The position numbers and the translations under genes were made by a program. The notes beneath the pieces are model-generated. The model was not told where the DNA came from and searched no databases. It saw only the letters and a list, made by a program, of their open reading frames with translations. Below are positions 36,181-44,400 of a DNA stretch of 64,000 nt, piece by piece. This DNA comes from Homoserinimonas sp. OAct 916. Its GTDB lineage: Bacteria; Actinomycetota; Actinomycetes; Actinomycetales; Microbacteriaceae. Location of the stretch: contig NZ_QJHB01000002.1 of the NCBI RefSeq assembly GCF_003260275.1, positions 248,001 to 312,000 on the forward strand. The letters are read 5' to 3'. Each line of letters opens with the position of its first letter. Positions within the stretch are counted from its first letter, which is position 1.

Positions 36181-36840
36181 ATGTCGAAGCACGCATCCGT
36201 CGTGTCGCCGCCGCCCAACCAGCCACCGGCGGCCGCGACGAAACGCAGCCGAGCGAAGGCCAGTCGCCGCACCGCGTTACTCACCGAGGCCGCACGACTC
36301 TTCGCCGAACGCGGTTTCAACGGTGTGTCGATCGAAGACCTCGGAGCCTCCGTAGGTGTGAGCGGCCCAGCACTCTATCGCCACTTCAGCGGTAAACAGG
36401 CGGTGCTCGAGGCACTCCTGGTCGGCGTCAGCGAAGATCTGCTCGCGGGCGGCCGACGCGTGATCGCCGACACCACGAACGATGAAGACGCGCTCAGGTC
36501 GCTGATCGCCTTTCATGTGGATTTCGCCCTGAGCAACCCGAATGTCATTCATGTGCAGGGTCGCGATCTCGACTCGCTGAGCGCGGAACCCCGTCACGAA
36601 GTGCGTACCCTCCAGCGCCGTTACGTGGAATTGTGGGTGGGTGTGTTGTCGCGAATCCACCCGGAATTGGAGGCATCCAACTTGCGCCTGCGCGCCCATG
36701 CCACCTTCGGCCTGATGAACTCGACTCCGTATTCGACCGGAGCTCCGAAGGGACACGCGTCCTCCGCTTCGAAGGCCGTTCGGTCGGTTCTGGAGCAGAT
36801 GGCCCTCGCGGCCCTCGAAGCCCCGGCGATCACCGGCTGA
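36181..36840 (+). CDS. TetR-family transcriptional regulator
   Basis: Regulator of 219 residues. After a basic tail of about 20 residues, the HTH (about 28-75) reads LLTEAARLFAERGFNGVSIEDLG and GVSGPALYRHFSGKQAVLEALL. The C-terminal ligand domain resembles those that sense acyl-CoAs. The ATG follows GGAGGAAG at 5 bp. Divergent from the methylcrotonyl-CoA carboxylase operon, it probably represses it until an acyl-CoA intermediate accumulates; this is inferred from layout and the shared palindrome. Confidence 0.93.
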   Translation: MSKHASVVSPPPNQPPAAATKRSRAKASRRTALLTEAARLFAERGFNGVSIEDLGASVGVSGPALYRHFSGKQAVLEALLVGVSEDLLAGGRRVIADTTNDEDALRSLIAFHVDFALSNPNVIHVQGRDLDSLSAEPRHEVRTLQRRYVELWVGVLSRIHPELEASNLRLRAHATFGLMNSTPYSTGAPKGHASSASKAVRSVLEQMALAALEAPAITG

Positions 36841-36936
36841 GCGTCAACAGACTGTGCTTCAGCAGGCCCGGGGTGAGCAGGCCGGGCGCACCAAGTGCGG
36901 CGTTGCTAAGCTGGGCGCAGAGCGCGCATCACGCTC

Positions 36937-36977
36937 CCGGACGAGGGTTCAGTACCCGGAACGCGACAAGACTGGCC
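36937..36977 (+). ncRNA. guanidine-III (ykkC-III) riboswitch
   Basis: The 41-nt element carries the three conserved blocks of the class in order and spacing: CCGGACGAGG (36937-36946), TACCCGG (36953-36959) and GACAAGAC (36965-36972). The variable arms still pair: TCAGT in the first loop region with ACTGG at the 3' end, forming the pseudoknot, and CCGG with CCGG. The aptamer ends 2-3 bases before the AAGGAG of the exporter gene, so guanidine binding can control ribosome access. Compared from memory with the Thermobifida aptamer. Confidence 0.85.
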
Positions 36978-36994
36978 ACAAGGAGTCAGTTGTC

Positions 36995-37327
36995 ATGGCA
37001 TGGATCGTTCTCATCGTCTCCGGTATGTTCGAGGCCGTCTGGGCCACCGCGTTGGGCAAATCAGACGGGCTGACGCGGCTGTGGCCGACCGTCATCTTCG
37101 CCGCCGCACTCGTGGTCAGCATGGGCGGGCTGGGCTGGGCCATGCGTGACATCCCGACCGGCACCGCGTACGCGGTCTGGGTGGGAATCGGCGCGACGCT
37201 CACGGTCGTCTACGCCATGATCTTTGGCGGCGAGCCGGCCTCGATCGTCAAGATCCTGCTCATTCTCGGGCTGATCGGCTGCATCATCGGGCTCAAACTC
37301 GTCGACGGCCAGACCGCCGGCTCCTGA
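36995..37327 (+). CDS. SMR-family guanidinium exporter (SugE/Gdx type)
   Basis: Small four-helix membrane protein of 110 residues. The helix 1 motif VSGMFEAVWATALGKS contains the conserved membrane glutamate (Glu13 in standard numbering) and the family ends in GLIGCIIGLKLVDG. The single-gene SugE branch was shown to export guanidinium in exchange for protons. The preceding riboswitch supports the guanidinium role over general quaternary-amine resistance. AAGGAG at 36980-36985 precedes the ATG at 36995. Confidence 0.93.
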   Translation: MAWIVLIVSGMFEAVWATALGKSDGLTRLWPTVIFAAALVVSMGGLGWAMRDIPTGTAYAVWVGIGATLTVVYAMIFGGEPASIVKILLILGLIGCIIGLKLVDGQTAGS

Positions 37328-37410
37328 CCCGGCGTCACCACGGCCACAGGCGGCAACCGGTGACGCCGATTCCCAGAGAACCTGCACCCGGCGGGGAGTA
37401 GACCTGAAGC

Positions 37411-39003
37411 ATGGGGACCATGCACTCACATACCATGCACTCGAACTTTGGCGGGACCGTGCCGCTGGAAGGCAGCGCCCGGCTGAAGGCCAGAGACGCC
37501 ACCAGCCACCGCACGGTCCTGGACGATGACTCGCCGGTCTCAGCGACCCTCATCCTGCGGCGCCGACTGCCGCTGAGAGTCGAGCGGTTGCGGGTTGCGT
37601 TGACGGCAGACGAGTTCGCTCACAGTCATGGCGCCGATCCGGCCGATGTGGCCCTGGTGACTGACACACTCCGCGGGCTCGGAGTCGACGTCATCGAGGA
37701 AGTGGCCGCGCAACGGCGCGTCCGCATCTCCGGAACCGTCGGTCTGCTCGGTTGGATCTTCGGCACCACGCTGGAGATGGTGACCAGTCGAGACCCCGAC
37801 GGGCGCCGGGTCTCCCACCGCCAGCGCACCGGGATTCTCCGCCTGCCCGCCGCACTCGACGGCGTCATCGTCGCCGTTCTTGGGCTGGACGATCGCCCCC
37901 AGGCCCACGTGCAATTTCGTGTGGCACCCTCCGCAGCAGTGCGATTCAGCTATACCCCGCCCCAGCTCGGTGAGATCTACGAGTTCCCCTCCCCCGCAAC
38001 CGGCGCGGGCCAGATGATCGCCCTGATCGAACTCGGCGGCGGTTACTCCCCAGCCGACCTGGATGCCTACTTCAGTTCACTGGGGCTGGCCATGCCCGCC
38101 ATCACCTCAGTGGGTATCGACGGCGCCGAGAACCAGCCGGGGCAGAACCCGAACGGAACCGACGTCGAAGTCCTCCTCGACATCGAGGTGGCTGGTGCGC
38201 TCGCACCCGGTGCCGCGTTGACCGTCTACTTCGCGCCGAACACCGATGCCGGATTCGTCGACGCGGTGAGTCAGGCCGCGCATGCCACTCCCACCCCGAC
38301 CGCGATCAGCATCAGTTGGGGTCAGAGTGAGGACGACTGGACCCAACAGGCGCGAACTGCCTTGGACGAGGCTCTCGCCGATGCAGTCGCCCTCGGCGCC
38401 ACCGTGACTGTGGCAGCGGGCGACAACGGCAGTGCAGACCAGTCGACCGACGGGCGTGCCCACGTCGATTTTCCGGCCTCGAGTCCGCACGCGCTCAGCT
38501 GCGGAGGCACCACCCTCGATGCCGATGCCACCTCGGGGGCGATCTACAGCGAGACCGTCTGGAACGACGGCCCGGCACAGGGTGTCACCGGGGGCGGTGT
38601 CAGTGACCGGTTCGACCTTCCGGCCTGGCAGGCACGCGCAGGGGTGCCCACTGTCAATGGGTTCCGCGGGCGTGGTGTTCCGGATGTCGCTGCCGACGCC
38701 GACCCCGAGACCGGGTACTGGGTGCGCGTGGACGGCCGCGAATTGACCATCGGGGGTACCAGCGCAGCCGCGCCGCTCTGGGCCGCGCTGATCGCCCGCC
38801 TTGTCGAGGCCGCGGGCCCCCTCAGCCCGGTACTGCCCAAGTTCTATGGTTTGGCAGCCGCGGGCGGCGCTCCGAACGGTTTTCGCGACATCACCTCTGG
38901 TGACAATGGCGCCTATCGGGCGGAACCCGGCTGGGATGCCTGTACCGGGCTTGGCGTTCCCAATGGCATCGCCCTGCTGAAGGCCGTGCAGACGACACGC
39001 TGA
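37411..39003 (+). CDS. S53-family serine-carboxyl peptidase (sedolisin/kumamolisin type)
   Basis: A 530-residue acid-active endopeptidase precursor. Residues 1-175 correspond to the activation domain; the catalytic domain has Glu253 and Asp257 (EVLLD), oxyanion Asp338 in AAGDNG and nucleophile Ser451 in GGTSAAAP. The C-terminal FRDITSGDNG...GWD is the calcium site. No signal peptide or membrane segment is seen at the N-terminus, as in kumamolisins, so the secretion route is unclear. Gene stands alone, with no visible regulatory signal in the 83-bp gap before it. Confidence 0.93.
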   Translation: MGTMHSHTMHSNFGGTVPLEGSARLKARDATSHRTVLDDDSPVSATLILRRRLPLRVERLRVALTADEFAHSHGADPADVALVTDTLRGLGVDVIEEVAAQRRVRISGTVGLLGWIFGTTLEMVTSRDPDGRRVSHRQRTGILRLPAALDGVIVAVLGLDDRPQAHVQFRVAPSAAVRFSYTPPQLGEIYEFPSPATGAGQMIALIELGGGYSPADLDAYFSSLGLAMPAITSVGIDGAENQPGQNPNGTDVEVLLDIEVAGALAPGAALTVYFAPNTDAGFVDAVSQAAHATPTPTAISISWGQSEDDWTQQARTALDEALADAVALGATVTVAAGDNGSADQSTDGRAHVDFPASSPHALSCGGTTLDADATSGAIYSETVWNDGPAQGVTGGGVSDRFDLPAWQARAGVPTVNGFRGRGVPDVAADADPETGYWVRVDGRELTIGGTSAAAPLWAALIARLVEAAGPLSPVLPKFYGLAAAGGAPNGFRDITSGDNGAYRAEPGWDACTGLGVPNGIALLKAVQTTR

Positions 39004-39067
39004 CACGTTGCCAACCCAAGACCCCAGTATCCTGAAGATAATGACTTTGGGGCTGGGAGGTAACCGC

Positions 39068-40060
39068 ATGCTTGACTTCGAAATGATCGAAAAGGCCGCC
39101 CGGCAACTGCACGGCGTGGCCCACCGCACCCCCGTGCTCACGTCGCGCACACTGGACGAGCTGAGCGGGGCGACCGTGTACCTCAAGGCCGAAAACTTTC
39201 AACGCATCGGTGCTTTCAAGTTCCGTGGCGCGTACAACGTGATCTCCCGGCTGGATGCCGACGAGTTGCGTCATGGTGTGGCCGCATACTCCTCGGGAAA
39301 CCATGCCCAGGCCGTGGCTCTGGCCGCATCGATGGCCGGAACCCAGGCCACGATCCTGATGCCCGAAGATGCGCCTGCGGCGAAGATCGCAGCCACCAGA
39401 GGATATGGCGCGTCAGTCGAGTTCTACGACCGGTACACCGGAGACCGGGTCGCCCTCGGCAACCGGCTCGCGGCCGAGCGCGGGCTCACCCTGGTTCCGC
39501 CCTACGAACACGCGGGCATCATGGCCGGGCAGGGCACCGCAGCCCTTGAACTGATTCGTGAAACTGGGAGCCTCGACGCCCTCCTCGTGCCGATCGGGGG
39601 CGGCGGGCTGATGGCGGGCAGTGCCACGGCGGCAAAGCATCTGAAGCCCGACATTCGCATGGTGGGTGTAGAACCGACGGCCGGGGACGACACCAAGCGG
39701 TCCCTCGCGGCGGGGAAACGTGTGCGCATCCCGGTTCCGAAGACCATCGCCGACGGTCAGGGCGCCGAGATTCCGGGTGAGATGACCTTTGCAGTGAACC
39801 AGCGCCTGGTGGACAGCGTCGAGGTTGTCAGCGACCAGGAGATCATCGACGCCATGGTCTTCGCCTTCGACCGGTTGAAGATCGTCTTGGAACCTTCGGG
39901 GGCATCGGCGCTGGCCGCAGTCATGAACGGCCGTGGGTTCGACGCCGGCGCGCGGGTCGGAGTCATCCTCTCCGGCGGCAATGTCGGCGTCGAACGGTTT
40001 CGCGAACTGACGGCGAACATACCTGGCCAAAATGCAGGTCACGAAGGAGAGAACCCGTGA
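39068..40060 (+). CDS. PLP-dependent threonine/serine (or hydroxyaspartate) dehydratase
   Basis: Fold-type II PLP enzyme of 330 residues with Lys51 in FKFRGAYN forming the Schiff base, SSGNHAQ as phosphate/substrate loop and PIGGGGLMAG binding the PLP phosphate. No C-terminal ACT regulatory domain is present, so it is the catabolic or serine-racemase-like branch. GGGAGG precedes the ATG at 39068. Its stop overlaps the aspartate dehydrogenase start (GTGA). A threonine-to-ketobutyrate role is the default; 3-hydroxyaspartate, which would give iminosuccinate, is an attractive alternative because of the partner gene. Confidence 0.9.
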   Translation: MLDFEMIEKAARQLHGVAHRTPVLTSRTLDELSGATVYLKAENFQRIGAFKFRGAYNVISRLDADELRHGVAAYSSGNHAQAVALAASMAGTQATILMPEDAPAAKIAATRGYGASVEFYDRYTGDRVALGNRLAAERGLTLVPPYEHAGIMAGQGTAALELIRETGSLDALLVPIGGGGLMAGSATAAKHLKPDIRMVGVEPTAGDDTKRSLAAGKRVRIPVPKTIADGQGAEIPGEMTFAVNQRLVDSVEVVSDQEIIDAMVFAFDRLKIVLEPSGASALAAVMNGRGFDAGARVGVILSGGNVGVERFRELTANIPGQNAGHEGENP

Positions 40061-40851
40061 GTCTGACAGTAGGCGTACTTGGATACGGCGCGATCGGCCG
40101 CGTCGTCGCCACCCGGTTGGCTGCGGGGGCCGTCGACGGCGTCGAACTGTCAGGGGTGATCAATCGCACGTCCGGCAACGCCGCGTCGGACGGGTTGCCG
40201 GAACTGTCGCTGGATGAAGCCATCGAAGTCGCAGACATCATTGTCGAGTGCGCCGCGATCCAGGCGGTCGGTGAATGCGGGCCGAGGGTGATCGCCGCCG
40301 GTTGCGACCTGCTGATCACGTCGATCGGGGCGCTGGCCGTTGATGGGCTGCGCACGCGTCTGCTCGTGGATGGCCCGGGGCGGTCATATCTCACTGCCGG
40401 CGCGATCGGTGGCCTCGACCTGCTGTCTGCTGCTGCCCTCGACGGCGGTCTGGATTCGGTGACCCTGATGTCGGCGAAGAAGGCGAACAGCTTGGTACAA
40501 CCGTGGATGGACGACGTGACCGCCGCGAGGCTGCACGACACGACCAAGGCGATCTCGGTGTTCGAGGGTTCCGTCAGGGAGGCGATCCGCCTCTTTCCCA
40601 AGTCGTTGAACGTGGCAGCGGCGATCGCCATCGCGACCGACACCTGGGACACCCTGCAGGTTGAGATGCTGGCCGACCCACTGGCGCACCTCACCACCCA
40701 CCACATTCACGCCGAGGGCCGGCGAGGTGACTACCGATTCACAATCTCCAACCACCCGTTGGAGGAGAATCCCACTACCAGTGGGCTGGTGCCTGAGGCG
40801 ATCCTCCACGGCCTGGCCAAGCTCGCCAACCCCTCGGGCACCTTTCTCTAG
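40057..40851 (+). CDS. L-aspartate dehydrogenase
   Basis: NAD(P)-dependent enzyme of 264 residues in the NadX/DUF108 family. Rossmann motif GVLGYGAIGRVV (6-17), ECAA and the conserved block YLTAGAIGGLDLL are present, as is FPKSLNVAAAIAIAT in the catalytic domain. It interconverts L-aspartate and iminosuccinate/oxaloacetate. The start GTG overlaps the upstream stop, so the two proteins are made together. No nadA or nadB is adjacent, which argues against a simple NAD-biosynthesis role. Confidence 0.9.
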   Translation: MSLTVGVLGYGAIGRVVATRLAAGAVDGVELSGVINRTSGNAASDGLPELSLDEAIEVADIIVECAAIQAVGECGPRVIAAGCDLLITSIGALAVDGLRTRLLVDGPGRSYLTAGAIGGLDLLSAAALDGGLDSVTLMSAKKANSLVQPWMDDVTAARLHDTTKAISVFEGSVREAIRLFPKSLNVAAAIAIATDTWDTLQVEMLADPLAHLTTHHIHAEGRRGDYRFTISNHPLEENPTTSGLVPEAILHGLAKLANPSGTFL

Positions 40852-40914
40852 CAGTGCCCGGCAGGGCTTTGCTCCGAGAAGTTCGGTACGAACGGCCCAG
40901 CACGAGTACCCGGA

Positions 40915-42318
40915 TCAGTCAATCCAACGTGCCTGGTCCTGACCCCATGGCCGGGCCGGCGCCGGCCAGTCCTCCGGACCGTCCTGGAACTGCACGGCCG
41001 GCCGGGCGCCCGTGATCACGCCGGCTGGCCCCGGGTAGTCTCGCGTCGTCGGCTGGAGGTCGCCGCTGTCTCGACCGGGGCGTTCGCGCCCGCTGGTCTG
41101 CATCAGGGCGCGTGCTATGCGTGCGAGAGAAATCTCTAGAAGCCACGACCCTCCTTCTTCGGTCTGCTGCCGCAGTGCCGAGATGATTCCTGCTGCCATC
41201 AGAAACCCGGCCGAGTAGTCCAACGCCTGAGCGGGCAGTACACCCGGTCGTGTCCCATCTGTGGTCTGCGCCCAGCCGATGCCCGATGCGGCCTGCACAA
41301 TGCTGTCGAACCCCCGTCGGTTCGCCCACGGCCCAATGCTGCCCCAAGCACCCAATCGGGCCACGACGCGCCCACACGAACTCCCGTCACCGGCGATACC
41401 TCCTGAGAGGCAGTCCAGGCCGAAGCGCTCCAAGGCCCCGGGCCGGTAGCCGGTGACAACCACGTCGGCGCCCGCGAGCAGGTCTTCGAACGTGCACCGG
41501 TCAGCGGCAACAGCCAGGTCGAGCAGGGCACTTCGTTTCGCCGCACCCGTGTCAAGGTGCTGCCACGAGATCTCAGGAAGGCGGGGCGAGTCGATACGCA
41601 GCACATCGGCACCGAGGAGGGCGAGGGTCTGGGTGGCGGTCGGCCCGGCAATCACCCGGGTGAGATCGAGCACTCGGATGCCCGTCAGCGGCGCGTTCGC
41701 CCGGCCACCCCGCCATTCACGGCGCGGTGCCGCACCGCGCGACGACATGCGAATGAGTGGTTCGGTACCGGCGGCAACCGCCTGCGGATGCGCATCCCAT
41801 TCGTGCAGGTTCCTAACGGCAACGGCGACCGCCCCGTTCTCCGCCGCACGCCTCTCGATCTCGTGGGCAGGCAGGTCGGCGAGGCGTTGCTCGAAGGAGG
41901 GCCGGTCGGCGGCGCCGTCGAGTTCCAGCGCCTCGAGCAGGCGCGCGCGATGGTGCGGATAGTTGGCGTGCGTGCGCACCCAGCCGTCACTGGTGCGCCA
42001 GAAACCGGAGAACTCTGCCCAGACATCCGGAGATTCTCCGTTCAGCAGGAAGTGAGAAGCACTGGTGACCTGCGTCGTGATGCGCGCAGCATCCAAGGTG
42101 ATGGTGCGCGCCGTGGCATCAGCTCGAGGTTCGACATGGTCGGCCAACAGGGCGGCCGACAGTGAGGCTGCGGCCACCGAATCCCGCACCAGGGCGGATG
42201 TGTCGAAGACGCTCGGCAACGCCGGATACCCTCCGCGTGGAACCCGCTCGAGTTCCGCGGAATGTTCGCCCAGGCACTGCCACATCTCGCGGAGAAAAAC
42301 CGGTTGTTTCGCCTGCAT
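40915..42318 (-). CDS. class III CoA-transferase-like protein
   Basis: A 467-residue family III (CaiB/BaiF) protein. The N-terminal half is a degenerate transferase segment; the second half restarts with LTGIRVLDLTRVIAGPTATQTLALLGADVLRID and contains RRGFDSIVQAASGIGW, where the aspartate aligns with the catalytic residue. It is transcribed alone, converging on the aspartate dehydrogenase gene. The substrate is unknown and its relation to the mesaconate transferase at 4868-6103 is distant. Confidence 0.85.
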   Translation of the reverse strand: MQAKQPVFLREMWQCLGEHSAELERVPRGGYPALPSVFDTSALVRDSVAAASLSAALLADHVEPRADATARTITLDAARITTQVTSASHFLLNGESPDVWAEFSGFWRTSDGWVRTHANYPHHRARLLEALELDGAADRPSFEQRLADLPAHEIERRAAENGAVAVAVRNLHEWDAHPQAVAAGTEPLIRMSSRGAAPRREWRGGRANAPLTGIRVLDLTRVIAGPTATQTLALLGADVLRIDSPRLPEISWQHLDTGAAKRSALLDLAVAADRCTFEDLLAGADVVVTGYRPGALERFGLDCLSGGIAGDGSSCGRVVARLGAWGSIGPWANRRGFDSIVQAASGIGWAQTTDGTRPGVLPAQALDYSAGFLMAAGIISALRQQTEEGGSWLLEISLARIARALMQTSGRERPGRDSGDLQPTTRDYPGPAGVITGARPAVQFQDGPEDWPAPARPWGQDQARWID

Positions 42319-42377
42319 ACGGGCAGACTACTCTTTCGAGAGGCCCAGTTCGGCCCAGTCCCTGCGAAGATTGAACA

Positions 42378-42872
42378 ATGACCGCCCGCCACACCCTGAT
42401 CGACTCCCCCGTCGGCCCGCTGTTGTTAACGGCTGACGAGGATGCCGTCACCGGTCTGTATTTTCAGCCGCACAGGCACCCACCGGCCGACGGCTCCCTT
42501 GGTGAGCGCACCAGCGAAGGCTTTGACGACGTTGCCCGGCAGTTGGCCGAGTACTTCTCCGGCGAGCGTCGGGAGTTCGACCTGCTCCTCGAACCGGCCG
42601 GCAACGACTTTCAGAAGAAGGTCTGGCTTCTGTTGCGTGAAATCCCTTACGGCGAAACTCGCAGCTATGGCCAGCTGGCGACCACTCTCGGAGACATCAA
42701 CCTGGCACGCGCGGTGGGAACTGCCAACGGCCGAAACCCGATCAGCATCATCGTGCCCTGCCACCGGGTGATCGGGGCTGACGGCAACCTCACCGGGTAT
42801 GGAGGCGGCCTCGATCGCAAACGGTTCTTGCTGCAGCTCGAGGAGCCGCCGAACGAGAACAGACTGTTTTGA
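42378..42872 (+). CDS. methylated-DNA-[protein]-cysteine S-methyltransferase
   Basis: A 164-residue Ogt/MGMT protein that transfers methyl groups from O6-methylguanine to Cys128 in IIVPCHRV. The helix-turn-helix block GETRSYGQLATTLG and the arginine-finger segment ARAVGTANGRNP are complete. Its stop overlaps the start of the glycosylase gene, forming a two-gene alkylation-repair operon. It diverges from the CoA-transferase gene across 59 bp. Confidence 0.95.
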   Translation: MTARHTLIDSPVGPLLLTADEDAVTGLYFQPHRHPPADGSLGERTSEGFDDVARQLAEYFSGERREFDLLLEPAGNDFQKKVWLLLREIPYGETRSYGQLATTLGDINLARAVGTANGRNPISIIVPCHRVIGADGNLTGYGGGLDRKRFLLQLEEPPNENRLF

Positions 42873-43753
42873 GCGAACCCGCCGACCCCGCACGACCGAC
42901 CACCAGCCGCATCCTGCCGTTCACCCCTCCGTACGCGCACGATTCCCTGCTCGCCGCCTTCGCCGCGCACGCGACACCGGGGCTGGAAGTGACCGACCCG
43001 GGCACTCGCAGTCACACCCGGATCATCGCCATAGGCGGCAGTGCAGTCGTCGCGACCGTCACATTCCATGACGACCATGTGCTGCTCACCGCAGACACGG
43101 ATGACCCGGCGACGCTCGACCGGCTCGTCGGCAGGTGCCGTCGCTGGCTCGACCTCGACCACGACCCTGCCGTCATCCAGCGTGCATTCGCGCCCGATCC
43201 TCGGCTCGGACCACTGGTGCAGGCCAGACCCGGGCTGCGAGTGCCCGGCTCCGTCGACGGCTTTGAACAGGCAATCCTCACCGTGCTGGGCCAGCAGGTT
43301 TCGGTAGCCGCGGGGCGCACCTTCGGTGGGCGTCTGGTCGCCGCGTGGGGGCAGGAGGCCCAGCAGGGCTTCACCCTCTTTCCCACGCCGGAACGGCTCG
43401 CGGGCGTATCTGCCGCTGAACTTCAGCGCACCGTCGGCCTCACCAACGCCCGCACGCGAACCGTACTCGCCATGTCCGAGGCATTTGTCGGTGGCCTCGC
43501 CCTGGCTCCCGATGTCGACGCCCAGCATGCCCGGGCACGATTGCTCGCCCTGCCGGGGGTCGGCCCATGGACCGCCGACTACCTGGCCCTGCGTACTCTG
43601 GGCGACCGGGACGCCTACCCGGCCGGAGACCTCGTTCTGCAACGGGCGCTCAACGTGCCTTCGGCACGCCAGGCCTTGGCGGTCGCCGAGGCCTGGCGGC
43701 CGTGGCGCTCCTACGCACTGTTCCATCTGTGGACCAGTGCCGCCTACGTGTGA
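42869..43753 (+). CDS. DNA-3-methyladenine glycosylase (AlkA type)
   Basis: A 294-residue HhH-GPD glycosylase with the AlkA N-terminal domain. Helix-hairpin-helix ALPGVGPWTADYLALR (about 227-242) is followed by catalytic Asp254 in YPAGDLVLQ. It excises alkylated bases. The gene starts with TTG within the preceding gene's TTGA, so it is translationally coupled to the methyltransferase. No Ada regulatory domain is fused or encoded nearby. Confidence 0.94.
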   Translation: MSEPADPARPTTSRILPFTPPYAHDSLLAAFAAHATPGLEVTDPGTRSHTRIIAIGGSAVVATVTFHDDHVLLTADTDDPATLDRLVGRCRRWLDLDHDPAVIQRAFAPDPRLGPLVQARPGLRVPGSVDGFEQAILTVLGQQVSVAAGRTFGGRLVAAWGQEAQQGFTLFPTPERLAGVSAAELQRTVGLTNARTRTVLAMSEAFVGGLALAPDVDAQHARARLLALPGVGPWTADYLALRTLGDRDAYPAGDLVLQRALNVPSARQALAVAEAWRPWRSYALFHLWTSAAYV

Positions 43754-43812
43754 CACGCTGACCACACCATGCCGGGGTGGATTCGCGCACCGAAACACGT
43801 CAAGCTGTACCC

Positions 43813-44322
43813 ATGACCGAAAATACGAACAGTCCCCGCGAGATCGTCGAACCCTTCAGCGACACCAGCAAACCGATCATCGTCGGCGTCGATGGTTCTG
43901 ACATCTCCCTCGCCGCGTTTCGCCATGCCGCACACCTGGCTCCCGCGCTCGGTCTGAAGCTGGTCGCACTCGCTCTCTGGGACTACCCGACCTCGATCTA
44001 TGACGTCTACCAGCCATCACCGGGATGGTCCCCCGAATCTGATGCCCAGAAGGTGCTGGATGAGGCCACCCAGACGGTGCTCGGCGATACCCGCCCCGAC
44101 TGGTTCAGAAGCGAGGTGTTGCGAGGCATCCCCACTCGTGCGCTGATCGGAGAGAGCGAATCAGCCAGCATGCTGGTTCTGGGTTCCCGCGGTCTGGGCG
44201 GTTTCACGGGAATGCTGCTCGGTTCGGTCAGCCGCACCGTCTCGGCTCACGCCAAATGCCCGGTGCTCATCGTGCATGCCGACGCTGCAGACGATGAGAC
44301 CAAGCGCCCCGCAGGCAAGTGA
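43813..44322 (+). CDS. universal stress protein
   Basis: A 169-residue UspA-fold protein. IIVGVDGSDIS opens the domain and LVLGSRGLGGFTGMLLGSVS gives the G-2X-G-9X-G(S) ATP-binding motif. The N-terminal 25 residues are an acidic/polar extension. The ATG at 43813 lacks a strong ribosome site. Monocistronic, closed by a 13-bp stem-loop. Probably cytosolic and stress-induced, but no specific trigger is visible. Confidence 0.93.
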   Translation: MTENTNSPREIVEPFSDTSKPIIVGVDGSDISLAAFRHAAHLAPALGLKLVALALWDYPTSIYDVYQPSPGWSPESDAQKVLDEATQTVLGDTRPDWFRSEVLRGIPTRALIGESESASMLVLGSRGLGGFTGMLLGSVSRTVSAHAKCPVLIVHADAADDETKRPAGK

Positions 44323-44326
44323 CCTG

Positions 44327-44359
44327 CCGTACCGCTGGGGTCACGACCCAGCGGTACGG
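44327..44359 (+). terminator. stem-loop terminator after the stress-protein gene
   Basis: CCGTACCGCTGGG (44327-44339) pairs perfectly with CCCAGCGGTACGG (44347-44359) around a 7-base loop, 4 bp after the stop codon. A T-run is absent, as is often the case in high-GC actinobacteria. Confidence 0.6.
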
Positions 44360-44400
44360 CCTGAAAAGGCGGTTGCAGGAACGCCGCTAGGCTCATACTC

